Assembly: GCA_947454525.1 (NCBI GenBank)
Contig: CANGJM010000008.1
Span: forward strand, 62,001 to 126,000
Reading direction: 5' to 3'
Length of the DNA stretch: 64,000 nucleotides
From: Flavobacteriales bacterium
GTDB lineage: Bacteria; Bacteroidota; Bacteroidia; Flavobacteriales_D; Crocinitomicaceae
Below are positions 47,464-56,615 of the stretch, piece after piece; within the stretch, counting starts at the first letter, position 1; every line of letters starts with the position of its first letter. The translations under genes and the position numbers were made by a program. The notes under the pieces are model-generated. The model saw nothing but the letters and a program-made list of their open reading frames with translations, was not told the origin of the DNA and ran no database searches.

Positions 47464-48417
47464 TTATTTCCAAACACCCATCTGACAGAATTTCTCAATG
47501 CGGTCTTCCACACGTTTATCAGGATCTTGTTTCTCTAATTCCGAGATATAGTCCTTGATTTTCGCTTTAACCACTTGAAACATTTCTTCCGGATTGCGAT
47601 GTGCGCCATTGGATGGTTCTGGAATGACTTCGTCAACCAAGCCATTTTTACGCATATCTGTGGACGTTAATTTCAACGCATCTGCAGCAGTTTCCTTAAA
47701 GTTCCATGAACGCCATAAAATGGAAGAACAACTTTCCGGAGAGATCACCGAATACCATGTATTTTCCAACATCACTACTTTATCTCCTACGCCGATTCCA
47801 AGTGCACCACCGGATGCTCCTTCACCAATGATGATGCAAATCACAGGGACTTTCAAGCGCATCATTTCGTAGATGTTACGAGCAATTGCTTCTCCTTGTC
47901 CACGTTCCTCAGCTTCTAATCCAGGGAAAGCTCCAGGCGTATCAATAAATGTAATGATTGGCTTATTAAATTTCTCGGCTAATTTCATTAGTCGAAGTGC
48001 TTTGCGATATCCCTCTGGATTTGGCATTCCAAAATTACGGTACTGACGCATTTTTGTATTGATGCCTTTTTGCTGTCCAATGAGCATCACGCTTTTACCA
48101 TCAATCATCCCAAATCCACCAACCATGGCTTTGTCGTCTTTCACGCTGCGATCACCGTGTAATTCGATGAATTGTCCGTTCGTTAAAGCGTCAATATAAG
48201 CAAGGGTATATGGTCTGTCTGGGTGTCTAGAAAGTTGCACGCGTTGCCAAGGGGTAAGTCCAGAAAAAACCTCTTTTGTTTTTTCCTGTAATACTTGTTC
48301 TAACTCAGCAAGTTGCTCTGACATATCCACATTCGTGGATTCACCAAGTTCTTTGGTTTGAGCAATTTGTTCCTCCAAGGATTTTAATGGTTCTTCAAAG
48401 TCAAGATACGTAGACAT
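47464..48417 (-). CDS. accA: Acetyl-CoA carboxylase carboxyltransferase subunit alpha
   Basis: A 317-residue subunit that, with AccD, moves carboxyl from biotin to acetyl-CoA to make malonyl-CoA for fatty acid synthesis. It has an N-terminal helical region, then [33 protein letters not shown], the crotonase-fold active site [15 protein letters not shown], and [14 protein letters not shown]. Length is normal. A TAnnTTTG box lies 19 bases upstream of the ATG; recG follows and is probably co-transcribed. Confidence 0.97.
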   Translation of the reverse strand: MSTYLDFEEPLKSLEEQIAQTKELGESTNVDMSEQLAELEQVLQEKTKEVFSGLTPWQRVQLSRHPDRPYTLAYIDALTNGQFIELHGDRSVKDDKAMVGGFGMIDGKSVMLIGQQKGINTKMRQYRNFGMPNPEGYRKALRLMKLAEKFNKPIITFIDTPGAFPGLEAEERGQGEAIARNIYEMMRLKVPVICIIIGEGASGGALGIGVGDKVVMLENTWYSVISPESCSSILWRSWNFKETAADALKLTSTDMRKNGLVDEVIPEPSNGAHRNPEEMFQVVKAKIKDYISELEKQDPDKRVEDRIEKFCQMGVWK

Positions 48418-48436
48418 AATTTCTAAATTGAGTAGA

Positions 48437-48444
48437 CAAAGTTA
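48437..48444 (-). promoter_or_regulatory. -7 promoter box for accA
   Basis: The minus strand reads TAACTTTG, a full TAnnTTTG match, 19 bases before the ATG at 48417. Confidence 0.5.
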
Positions 48445-48505
48445 ATTGATTTTCTGATACCATCATTTCCATTTAGTATTTGCGGATAAGTTCAACTGAA
48501 AAAAC

Positions 48506-48513
48506 TACATTTG
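48506..48513 (+). promoter_or_regulatory. -7 promoter box for ispE
   Basis: TACATTTG, a full TAnnTTTG match, is followed by four bases and the ispE ATG at 48518, so the mRNA is predicted to be leaderless. Confidence 0.55.
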
Positions 48514-48517
48514 TTTC

Positions 48518-49336
48518 ATGATTTTATATCCACCAGCGAAGATCAACCTTGGACTAAACATCCTCCGTAAAAGGGAAGATGGGTATCATGACATCGACAC
48601 ATGTATGGTGGAGATTCCGTTTACCGATATTCTTGAAGTAACGAAGTCGGATTCGTTTGAATTTCTTCAAACGGGAATTAAAATCAGTGGAGCAGGAGGA
48701 ACTAATTTGTGTGAGCAGGCATATCAATTACTTCAAAATGAATTTGAAATCGGTCCTGTTCGCATTCATTTAAGAAAGCAAATTCCTGTAGGTGCTGGAC
48801 TTGGTGGTGGATCTGCTGATGCGACATATACACTTTTAGCATTAAATCAACTCTTTCAATTACAACTTTCCATTGATAAACTCAAACAATTAGCTTCTGA
48901 ACTTGGAAGCGATTGTCCATTTTTCGTGGAGGGATTGCCACAGATTGCTCAAGGTAGGGGAGAGATTCTTTCCACGGTAGAACTTGATTTATCCAATATT
49001 TTCTTAGTACTCTTGAATCCAGGCATACATGTGGGGACAAAAGAAGCATACGACGGAGTAACGGTGAGTGTGGATGTCATTTCGATTGAAGAAATCGTTC
49101 AAAAACCTATTGAACAATGGAAAGCGTTACTAAAAAACGATTTTGAAACATCAGTTTTTAAACGCCACCCTGAACTTGAAAAATTAAAAGAAGCACTGTA
49201 TCAATCCGGTGCGATTTACGCAGCAATGTCTGGATCTGGCTCTAGTGTTTTTGGGTTATATACCAATGAGGACGCAGCGATGAATTTCAATTCCACCCAT
49301 CTTATCTACAAAGGATGGTTAAAAAATCCATCTTAG
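48518..49336 (+). CDS. ispE: 4-diphosphocytidyl-2-C-methyl-D-erythritol kinase
   Basis: A 272-residue GHMP kinase of the MEP isoprenoid pathway; it phosphorylates CDP-methylerythritol at the 2-hydroxyl. It has PAKINLGLNILRKREDGYHDI at the N-terminus (catalytic lysine in AKINL), the ATP-binding glycine loop VGAGLGGGSADA, and the C-terminal SGSGSSVFGLY motif. Length is close to the family norm. It marks the end of the housekeeping block; the starch locus begins about 100 bases downstream. Confidence 0.96.
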   Translation: MILYPPAKINLGLNILRKREDGYHDIDTCMVEIPFTDILEVTKSDSFEFLQTGIKISGAGGTNLCEQAYQLLQNEFEIGPVRIHLRKQIPVGAGLGGGSADATYTLLALNQLFQLQLSIDKLKQLASELGSDCPFFVEGLPQIAQGRGEILSTVELDLSNIFLVLLNPGIHVGTKEAYDGVTVSVDVISIEEIVQKPIEQWKALLKNDFETSVFKRHPELEKLKEALYQSGAIYAAMSGSGSSVFGLYTNEDAAMNFNSTHLIYKGWLKNPS

Positions 49337-49374
49337 AAATTTTTCAAGAATTTCTTTAATTCCAAATTTCTTTA

Positions 49375-49382
49375 TATTTTTG
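49375..49382 (+). promoter_or_regulatory. Possible -7 box for the starch locus
   Basis: TATTTTTG fully matches TAnnTTTG, 51 bases before the first gene of the locus. The palindromic element at 49387 lies immediately downstream, so a bound regulator would sit on the transcription start. A weaker box (TATTTTTT at 49405-49412) follows the element. Confidence 0.45.
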
Positions 49383-49386
49383 AAGT

Positions 49387-49404
49387 TGTCAATCTGACAC
49401 TAAG
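49387..49404. promoter_or_regulatory. Palindromic element shared with susC, copy 1
   Basis: TGTCA-ATC-TGACA followed by CTAAG. The 18 bases are identical at 15 positions to the element at 59109-59126 upstream of susC. It is a candidate binding site for a starch or maltose regulator encoded elsewhere. Confidence 0.6.
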
Positions 49405-49433
49405 TATTTTTTAACCTTTTTAAAAATTGAACT

Positions 49434-50447
49434 ATGAAAAAAATGTTTACTTTTTTAGCTACAGTATTTATTAGTGTAGCGTCTTACGCGCAGTTCCCTG
49501 CGGTAGGTATTATCGGATCTGCGGTTCCACCTTACGATTGGTCTGTGGATATCCCGATGCAAACCTTAGATGGAAACATCTATGCTGGTGTTGTTACATG
49601 TGTTGCTGGTGAAGCGAAATTTCGCCAAGATGCAGCATGGACTATTAACTGGGGTGCAGCAACTTTTCCAGCTGGATTAGGAGTGCAAGACGGAGCAAAT
49701 ATCCCTGTAACTGCAGGAACGTATTTGGTTGTTTTTGACCGCACATCTGGTGCTTACCAATTCATGACAGATTACACTGTAACTTACCAAGTGGATATTA
49801 CTGGTTATTTAGCAGGTGGAGCAACATTGAATGCAAACGGTATCCGCGTTGGTGGAAACTTTGCTGATTTCGGTGCTTCTGTAGCTGCAGGTGCAATGGT
49901 TAACTGGTCTCCGTCTGATGCTAATTCAGCAATGACAGACTTAGGAAACAACATCTGGTCAATCGACGTAACGTATCCAGTTGCTTCTTTACAAGCGACA
50001 CAAATCTACAAATTTGTGAACGGTGATTGGGGAACAAACGAAGGTACTGATGCTGCTAACACAATTGCTGTTGATGGTTGTGGAACTGATGATGGTTCTG
50101 GAAACATTAACCGTAACTACTTGTTGTTGCCAGGAACTGTATGTTATGTTTGGGATGCATGTACTGCATGTGGTGGATCTAACGTTGCTGAAAACGTGAT
50201 CAACAACTTGACAGTTTCTCCAAACCCAACAGCTGATGTTGCTAACTTCAAATTTGATGTAAACAATGCATCTGAAGCGACAATCACATTATTTGATTTA
50301 ACTGGAAAAGAAGTTGCTACGAAAACTATCGCAGTTTCTGCTTCTAACAATGTTGAAGTAAATACAGCGAACTTGTCTGCTGGATCTTACATTTACAAAG
50401 TTTTTGCTGGTGACAAAGTTGCTACAGGAAAATTGATCAAACAATAA
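49434..50447 (+). CDS. SusE/SusF-like starch-binding protein with T9SS type A tail
   Basis: A 337-residue exported protein. The signal peptide is MKKMFTFLATVFISVASYAQ. Two beta-sandwich domains follow: about 23-115 (GIIGSAVPPYDWSVDIPMQ, EAKFRQDAAWTINWGAATFP, GTYLVVFDRTSGAYQF), as in SusE/SusF-type outer-membrane starch-binding modules, and about 120-245 (NIWSIDVTYPVASLQATQIYKFVNGDWGTNEG), which is CBM-like. The last ~75 residues are a T9SS type A domain (LTVSPNPTADVANFKF, LFDLTGKEV, SGSYIYKV-type). Unlike Bacteroides SusE/F it is not a lipoprotein, so it is displayed through T9SS. It probably binds starch at the surface. A terminator follows directly. Confidence 0.82.
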   Translation: MKKMFTFLATVFISVASYAQFPAVGIIGSAVPPYDWSVDIPMQTLDGNIYAGVVTCVAGEAKFRQDAAWTINWGAATFPAGLGVQDGANIPVTAGTYLVVFDRTSGAYQFMTDYTVTYQVDITGYLAGGATLNANGIRVGGNFADFGASVAAGAMVNWSPSDANSAMTDLGNNIWSIDVTYPVASLQATQIYKFVNGDWGTNEGTDAANTIAVDGCGTDDGSGNINRNYLLLPGTVCYVWDACTACGGSNVAENVINNLTVSPNPTADVANFKFDVNNASEATITLFDLTGKEVATKTIAVSASNNVEVNTANLSAGSYIYKVFAGDKVATGKLIKQ

Positions 50448-50467
50448 TTTTTCAATTATTTATTGAG

Positions 50468-50500
50468 AGCCTAAGTTGAAAGATACTTAGGCTTTTTTTT
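50468..50500 (+). terminator. Intrinsic terminator after the SusE/F-like gene
   Basis: AGCCTAAGT pairs with ACTTAGGCT (nine pairs) around an eight-base loop, then eight T. The amylase gene starts 17 bases later with no promoter box in between, so this is likely a partial terminator that makes the binding protein the most abundant product. Confidence 0.85.
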
Positions 50501-50517
50501 ACCTTAAACATTTCTAA

Positions 50518-53301
50518 ATGAAACATGTCATCCTTACCGTAGTTGCTAGCATCTATAGTTCAATGCTCATCGCACAAGTTTTAGACGTTTCCCCAGCTTT
50601 TCCAACCGTTAACGATGTGGTCACCATCACGTATGATGCCACTCAAGGAAATGGAGCGCTGATTGGTCAGTCTCAAATTTATGCCCATGCAGGATTAATT
50701 ACGAGTGCAAGCACCTCGCCATCAAATTGGCAATACGTACAGGGGACTTGGGGAACAGTTGATCCTCAAGTGGCAATGACAAACATTGGAAATAATAAAC
50801 ATACGATTACGATCGATATTGATCAGTTCTACGGGTATCCACTCGCAACAACGACCGTACTCAAACTTGCTTTTGTTTTTCGAACAGCAAACGGTAACAT
50901 CGTTGGACGTGCAGCAGATGGAGGAGATATTTTTTACGATGTATATCCTGTGAATGCTGGATTACTCGGACAATTTTTCCACCCGAATAATGGAAGTATT
51001 TACAACCTTAATGATCAAATCGCTATAAATGCTGAGGCAAATACAAGTTCCACGCTGTCTTTAAAAGAAGATGGAAACGTTTTGACTACCTTAACAAATG
51101 CAACAACCTTAAATTATACTTTAACAGCAAGTTCTGCAGGAACGCATTTGTTGGAGTTTGAGGTAAATGATGGAACAACAACCATCATTGATAGCACATA
51201 CTACACAGTTAATCCTGTAGTGAATATTGTCAATCCAACAATTTCTGGATTGGTGAATGGTGTAAATTACATCAACGATACAACGGTTATTTTTCAATTA
51301 TACGCACCACAAAAACAACATGTTTATGTGATTGGTGGTTTCAATAACTGGACACCTACTGCTGTTTATCACATGAATTTGTCCACGAACAATGCAACAT
51401 GGTGGCTTGAAGTCACAGGGCTTACCGCTGGACAAAAATATGGCTATCAATATTTTATCGATGGCACCATGAAATTCGCAGATCCATTGAGTAGTCTGAT
51501 TTTAGATCCAAATAACGATGGCAACATCAATGCAGCAACAAACCCCAATCCGCTTCCTTATCCTACTGGACAAACAACCGGATTTGTTTCTGTTTTTCAA
51601 CCAGGGGCTACTCCGTACGATTGGCAAAATACAAGTTTCCAAGGTCCGGCGAAAAAGGATTTAGTTATTTACGAATTGTTGGTGCGTGATTTTGTGGCGA
51701 AACACAATTATCAAACATTAATCGATACACTTGCTTACCTCGATAAGCTTGGAATCAATGCGATCGAATTAATGCCTCCGGGAGAATTCGAAAACAATGA
51801 AAGTTGGGGATACAATCCATCCTTTCATAAGGCACTAGATAAATACTACGGCACTCCAGAAAAGTTCAAAGAATTCGTAGACAGTTGCCATAACCGCGGC
51901 ATTGCCGTTATTGTTGACATGGTATTAAATCATGCCTTCGGACAAAATCCAATGGTGAATATGTATTGGGATGCAGCGAATAATCGTCCAGCAGCCAATA
52001 ATCCTTGGTTCAATGCGATTTGTCCACACGAACCATACTGTTGGGGTTATGACTTCGACCATACGAGACAGGCTACACAAATGTACATCGATCAAGTCAA
52101 TAAGTTTTGGCTCGACGAATACCATGTAGATGGATTCCGTTTCGACTACACAAAAGGATTTACAAATTCTGCGGCATCCTACAGTTTAGAGCGAATCAAT
52201 ATTCTTAAAAGAATGGCGGATAAGATTTGGGATGTGAAATCAAACGCATATGTAATATTGGAACACTGGTGCGATAACTCGGAAGAAATTCAATTGGCTA
52301 ATTACGGCATGATGCTATGGGGGAATCTGACCAATGCATATGAAGAGGCAGGAATGGGTTACACAAGTTCCTCCAACATTAGTTCAGGTATTTATTCCAA
52401 TCGTACGTGGACAGTACCTCATTTGGTAACGTACATGGAAAGCCATGATGAAGAACGCATGATGTACAAAAATTTGACATTTGGTAACGCGACGAATCCA
52501 AATCATAATGCGAAAAACTCCTATGTTGCTTTGGGACGAATGCAAACAGCGGCCGTAATTTTCCTAACTCAACCAGGCCCAAGAATGATTTGGCAATTTG
52601 GTGAATTGGGATATGATATTTCCATTGAGAGTCCATGTCGTGTGTGTAATAAACCAATACTTTGGAATTATTATACTCAGGCAAGAAGACGTCAATTGTA
52701 TGACGTGTATGCTGCAACTTTAAAGTTGAGAAATGATTATGAAACATTTCGTTCATTGAATTTTACTTACAATTTAAGCGGAGCAGTGAAAAAAATGAAA
52801 TTGACAGATCCATCGATGAACGGGGTTGTGATCACCAATTTTGCTGTAACTTCTCAAAATGGATCCCCAAATTTTCACCATAATGGATGGTGGTACGAAT
52901 ATTTCACTGGAGACAGTTTAAATGTAACCGATGTCAATATGAATTTCTCTCTTGAGCCTGGAGAATACCGAATTTATACGGATGTCCGTTTGGATCAACC
53001 CTTAATAACGGATGCACCAATGTCAATAGACGAGGTGATGGAATCACATTTCCCTATGAGCGTTTTTCCAAATCCAAGTGTGAGTAATTTACACGTTGTC
53101 TTCAGTGCAAAGGATATGAATGCCATGGAATTAAAGGTGCTGAACGAAGCTGGACAAGTAGTTTATTCGGAAAAGGGAACAACGAATCCGGGTAAAAATG
53201 AGGTGCTTCTGAATGTGAGTGATTGGAAAAGTGGTTCTTACCATGTGCTTCTTCGTGTAGGTCAATTCTATTCGAATGAAGGATTTATTATTGTGCATTA
53301 A
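50518..53301 (+). CDS. Secreted GH13 alpha-amylase-family enzyme with CBM48-like domain and T9SS type A tail
   Basis: A 927-residue extracellular glycoside hydrolase. Signal peptide ends near residue 19 (LIAQ). N-terminal starch-binding-like beta domain (about 20-145), an Ig-like domain (about 150-235) and a CBM48/E-set domain (about 255-335, VIGGFNNWTP, YGYQYFIDG) come before the GH13 barrel (about 380-780). Catalytic residues are intact: region I DMVLNH (D467, H472), nucleophile D543 in DGFRFD, acid E582 in ILEHW, and D644 in SHDEE. The T9SS type A tail (VFPNPSVSNLHV, VLNEAGQVVY) fills the last ~80 residues. It likely cleaves starch or glycogen at the surface. TAATG overlap couples it to the CotH gene. 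Confidence 0.92.
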   Translation: MKHVILTVVASIYSSMLIAQVLDVSPAFPTVNDVVTITYDATQGNGALIGQSQIYAHAGLITSASTSPSNWQYVQGTWGTVDPQVAMTNIGNNKHTITIDIDQFYGYPLATTTVLKLAFVFRTANGNIVGRAADGGDIFYDVYPVNAGLLGQFFHPNNGSIYNLNDQIAINAEANTSSTLSLKEDGNVLTTLTNATTLNYTLTASSAGTHLLEFEVNDGTTTIIDSTYYTVNPVVNIVNPTISGLVNGVNYINDTTVIFQLYAPQKQHVYVIGGFNNWTPTAVYHMNLSTNNATWWLEVTGLTAGQKYGYQYFIDGTMKFADPLSSLILDPNNDGNINAATNPNPLPYPTGQTTGFVSVFQPGATPYDWQNTSFQGPAKKDLVIYELLVRDFVAKHNYQTLIDTLAYLDKLGINAIELMPPGEFENNESWGYNPSFHKALDKYYGTPEKFKEFVDSCHNRGIAVIVDMVLNHAFGQNPMVNMYWDAANNRPAANNPWFNAICPHEPYCWGYDFDHTRQATQMYIDQVNKFWLDEYHVDGFRFDYTKGFTNSAASYSLERINILKRMADKIWDVKSNAYVILEHWCDNSEEIQLANYGMMLWGNLTNAYEEAGMGYTSSSNISSGIYSNRTWTVPHLVTYMESHDEERMMYKNLTFGNATNPNHNAKNSYVALGRMQTAAVIFLTQPGPRMIWQFGELGYDISIESPCRVCNKPILWNYYTQARRRQLYDVYAATLKLRNDYETFRSLNFTYNLSGAVKKMKLTDPSMNGVVITNFAVTSQNGSPNFHHNGWWYEYFTGDSLNVTDVNMNFSLEPGEYRIYTDVRLDQPLITDAPMSIDEVMESHFPMSVFPNPSVSNLHVVFSAKDMNAMELKVLNEAGQVVYSEKGTTNPGKNEVLLNVSDWKSGSYHVLLRVGQFYSNEGFIIVH

Positions 53302-54722
53302 TGAAGTCCTTTTTTCTTTTCATTCTTTGTGTCCTCATGGAATTGAGTGTCAAAGCTCAATTCGTACATCCTCCCAATAACAACGCCTTCCTTCAGTATG
53401 AAGTGGCTAGCGTTTATGTTACCATGTCCGCAGTCGATGCGCAAATGATGGTAGCTGATAGCGTTTATTCCGATTACCCCTTTGTTGCTTCGGTCATTTA
53501 TTCCTCCAGTGCTGTTCAAGACACCTTGACGAATGTTGGAATACATGTTCGTGGAAATACGTCAAGGGATGCAGCGAAAAAGTCCTTTGAATTGTCATTC
53601 AATAGCTATGTTCCAGGTAGAAAATACCGTGGATTAGAGAAAATGAAGTTGAATGGAGAACATAACGATGTTTCCATTTTACGTTCGAAAGTCTCCTGTG
53701 ATTTATTGACGGCATGCGGACTTCCATCTCCTAGATCCAGTTACGTGAAGTTATACATCAACAATGAATACAAAGGATTGTATATCCACATCGAACATTT
53801 TGATGAGGAATTTATTCAAAAAAGATTTCCAAACGACAATACGGGCAACCTCTTTAAATGTTTTTATGGCTCTGATTTAACCTATCACGGAACGAATCCA
53901 ACGTATTACGAAAACACCTACAAATTGAAAACGAATGAGGCGGTGAATGATTATTCAGGACTGATTCATTTGATTGAGGTTTTGTACAATTCCGCAAACG
54001 CCAATTTTGTTTGTGAAATACAGGATGTTTTCGACGTGGATACGTATTTGCGCACACTTGCGGTGGAAATATTGATTGGACAATGGGACGGATATGCCTA
54101 CAACAAAAACAACTATTTTCTATACGAACGTCCTTCGGATGGTAAGTTCATCTTCATGGAATACGATCTAGACAATACCTTCGGAATCGATTGGTTCAAT
54201 GTCAATTGGTCCACACGCAACATTTACACTTGGGCGAATGCCAATCGACCACTCTATTCAAAATTATTGGCAGTTCCTTATTTCAAGGACCGATTTAATT
54301 ACCACATGAAGGACATTCTAACGAATTATTTCCTTCCTTCAACGTTGTTGGGAAGCCTTCAAGCAAAACAAAATTTAATCGCGAATGCAGCGTTGCTCGA
54401 TGACTACAAAGGCTACGATTATGGATTTACAGATCAAGATTTCTTGGATGCCATCGATCAAGCATGGGGATTTCACGTCACACAATCGATTAGTGAATAC
54501 ATTCAAAGCCGATATAGTTCAGCTAACACTCAAGTATTGGCCTTCCAAAACATTCAGAATCCATGTACATCAGGATTGGAAGAATTTGCGTCTGAAAATG
54601 CGCTTAAAGCGATAAAGGCAGTAGATGTATTGGGTAGAGAAATACCATTGAACACGAAAAATTGCATCAAAATAGTGAGCTATGAAAATGGCTCGGTTAA
54701 ACAACTTTATGAATATGAATAA
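53301..54722 (+). CDS. CotH-family kinase protein, exported, within the starch locus
   Basis: A 473-residue protein with a signal peptide (MKSFFLFILCVLMELSVKAQ) and a CotH kinase domain (about 60-400). Recognisable parts are VGIHVRGNTSRDAAKKSFEL, KMKLNGEHNDVSILRSKVS, YKGLYIHIEHFDEEFI and the metal-binding MEYDLDNTFGIDWF. CotH proteins are atypical protein kinases first known from spore coats. The C-terminus (KAVDVLGREIPLNTKN, ending VKQLYEYE) resembles a short T9SS-type tail. It is coupled to both neighbours: its ATG overlaps the amylase stop by one base, and its stop lies within the start region of the next amylase. The role in starch use is unknown; phosphorylation of surface proteins of the locus is one possibility. 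Confidence 0.87.
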   Translation: MKSFFLFILCVLMELSVKAQFVHPPNNNAFLQYEVASVYVTMSAVDAQMMVADSVYSDYPFVASVIYSSSAVQDTLTNVGIHVRGNTSRDAAKKSFELSFNSYVPGRKYRGLEKMKLNGEHNDVSILRSKVSCDLLTACGLPSPRSSYVKLYINNEYKGLYIHIEHFDEEFIQKRFPNDNTGNLFKCFYGSDLTYHGTNPTYYENTYKLKTNEAVNDYSGLIHLIEVLYNSANANFVCEIQDVFDVDTYLRTLAVEILIGQWDGYAYNKNNYFLYERPSDGKFIFMEYDLDNTFGIDWFNVNWSTRNIYTWANANRPLYSKLLAVPYFKDRFNYHMKDILTNYFLPSTLLGSLQAKQNLIANAALLDDYKGYDYGFTDQDFLDAIDQAWGFHVTQSISEYIQSRYSSANTQVLAFQNIQNPCTSGLEEFASENALKAIKAVDVLGREIPLNTKNCIKIVSYENGSVKQLYEYE

Positions 54723-56613
54723 GGGTTACTTTTTATCAATTGTCCTGTTTTGTGTCCTTCAATCGAATGCACAAATCTTAACACATGTAGAACCAGCAAA
54801 TTGGTGGGCTGGAATGGAACACCATGAAGTGCAAATCTTGTTACATGGAAACAATATCGCCAACTATCAAGTGCAGGTTTCAGGATTAGCAATCACGGGA
54901 ATCGTGAAGACAGAAAATCCGAATTATTTGTTCGTGACTGTTGAAACGAAAGATAAAGTTGCCGGTACCTATCCGATTAAACTCATCGACAAGAAAAAAG
55001 AAATCACCCATTTTGACTTCAAGTTAGAAGAACGGATGAGCAATAGTGCGCAACGTGAAAGTTATACTTCCGCGGATGTCGTTTACCTCTTAATGCCAGA
55101 TCGTTTTGCGAATGCCAACGAAGGATTAGATACGCATCCGGACACAAAAGAAGTAGCAGATCGTTCGAATCCTGGTGGACGTCACGGGGGAGACATCATG
55201 GGAATTATTCAACATTTAAATTACATCAAAGAACTTGGTGCAACAGCCATTTGGACAACACCGATGTTAGAGGATAACGAGGAGACCTATTCGTACCATG
55301 GATATGCACAATCCGATTTGTATAAAATCGACCCGCGTTATGGAACAAATTCCTGGTACAAAGAAATGGTGCTTGAAGCACATCGTCAAGGATTAAAAGT
55401 GATCAAAGACGAAGTACCGAATCACTGGTCCAGTAAACATTGGATGATTAAAGATTTACCATCGCAAGACTGGATTCATCAATTCCCTGCGTTTACACGT
55501 TCGAGTTACCGTACAAGTACACAAATGGATCCACATGCCTCGCAAAAGGATAAAGGTGCATCAGAGGATGGTTGGTTCGACACAACGATGCCGGATATGA
55601 ATCAATCCAATCCACTTTTGTTAACCTACTTGATACAAAATACCATTTGGTGGATTGAATATGCGCAATTAGATGGACTTCGTGTGGATACGTATTCCTA
55701 TAACGATAAAGAAGCCATTTCTGTTTGGACAAAAGCAATCACAGATGAATATCCACGCTTGAACATCATGGGCGAAGTGTGGATGCATAATCAAGCACAA
55801 ATGTCCTATTGGCAAAAAGATAGTCCCGTTGGAGCGATTGACTCGTACAACAGTTACCTTCCAACGGTGATGGATTTTACGATGCACGATGCGTTCATGC
55901 AGGCCTTCAATGAAACGAAACAAGATTGGGACAAAGGAATGGTCCGCTTTTACGACAATGTTGCCAACGATTTTCTGTACAAAGATCCGTCCAACTTGCT
56001 CGTGTTTTTTGAAAATCATGACACGAAACGTTTCAATGAATATTGTCCGAATATTGCGGACTATAAATTAGCACTGACCCTCATTTCTACAACTCGTGGA
56101 ATTCCACAGATTTATTATGGTTCTGAAATTGGAATGAAAGGAAGCAAAGATGTTGGTGATGCAGACATCCGTAGAGACTTTCCAGGTGGATGGGCTGCTG
56201 ATCGTCATACCGCATTTTGTAGCAGCGAAGATTCGAAATGCCATGCATATCAAACTGGACGCACAGCAGAGGAAGAAGCATATTTTCAGTTTACGAAGTC
56301 TTTGTTGAATTGGAGAAAGAACAACAAAATCATTCATGAAGGCAAATTGATGCAGTATGTCCCTGAAAACAACGTGTATGTGTATGCGCGCTACAAGGAG
56401 CCAAATGGCATGTACGATATGCCAGGGAAACAAGTCGTTTTAGTCGTGATCAATAACTCCACCAAGGAGGAAACGATTCGTTGGGACCGTTATCAGGAAA
56501 TGATTCAAGGCAAAGAAACAGGAGTGGATGTACTGACACATCATACGGTAAATTTCGACCTCAAAACAGCGGTCATTCCTGCAAAAACTGCTTACATTCT
56601 AGAACTTAAATAA
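54715..56613 (+). CDS. GH13 cyclomaltodextrinase/neopullulanase, SusA-like, periplasmic
   Basis: A 632-residue enzyme. The start at 54715 gives the signal peptide MNKGYFLSIVLFCVLQSNAQ; the frame is open upstream into the CotH gene (ATGs at 54682 and 54709). The N-terminal domain (about 21-115) matches cyclomaltodextrinase N-domains (HVEPANWWAGMEHHEVQILLHG). The GH13 core has DEVPNHW (region I), nucleophile D325 in DGLRVD, acid E354 in IMGEVW, and D436 in ENHDTK. With no T9SS tail and no lipobox, it should stay in the periplasm and cleave imported maltodextrins, as SusA does. GH31 starts two bases after its stop. Confidence 0.93.
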   Translation: MNKGYFLSIVLFCVLQSNAQILTHVEPANWWAGMEHHEVQILLHGNNIANYQVQVSGLAITGIVKTENPNYLFVTVETKDKVAGTYPIKLIDKKKEITHFDFKLEERMSNSAQRESYTSADVVYLLMPDRFANANEGLDTHPDTKEVADRSNPGGRHGGDIMGIIQHLNYIKELGATAIWTTPMLEDNEETYSYHGYAQSDLYKIDPRYGTNSWYKEMVLEAHRQGLKVIKDEVPNHWSSKHWMIKDLPSQDWIHQFPAFTRSSYRTSTQMDPHASQKDKGASEDGWFDTTMPDMNQSNPLLLTYLIQNTIWWIEYAQLDGLRVDTYSYNDKEAISVWTKAITDEYPRLNIMGEVWMHNQAQMSYWQKDSPVGAIDSYNSYLPTVMDFTMHDAFMQAFNETKQDWDKGMVRFYDNVANDFLYKDPSNLLVFFENHDTKRFNEYCPNIADYKLALTLISTTRGIPQIYYGSEIGMKGSKDVGDADIRRDFPGGWAADRHTAFCSSEDSKCHAYQTGRTAEEEAYFQFTKSLLNWRKNNKIIHEGKLMQYVPENNVYVYARYKEPNGMYDMPGKQVVLVVINNSTKEETIRWDRYQEMIQGKETGVDVLTHHTVNFDLKTAVIPAKTAYILELK

Positions 56614-56615
56614 AG

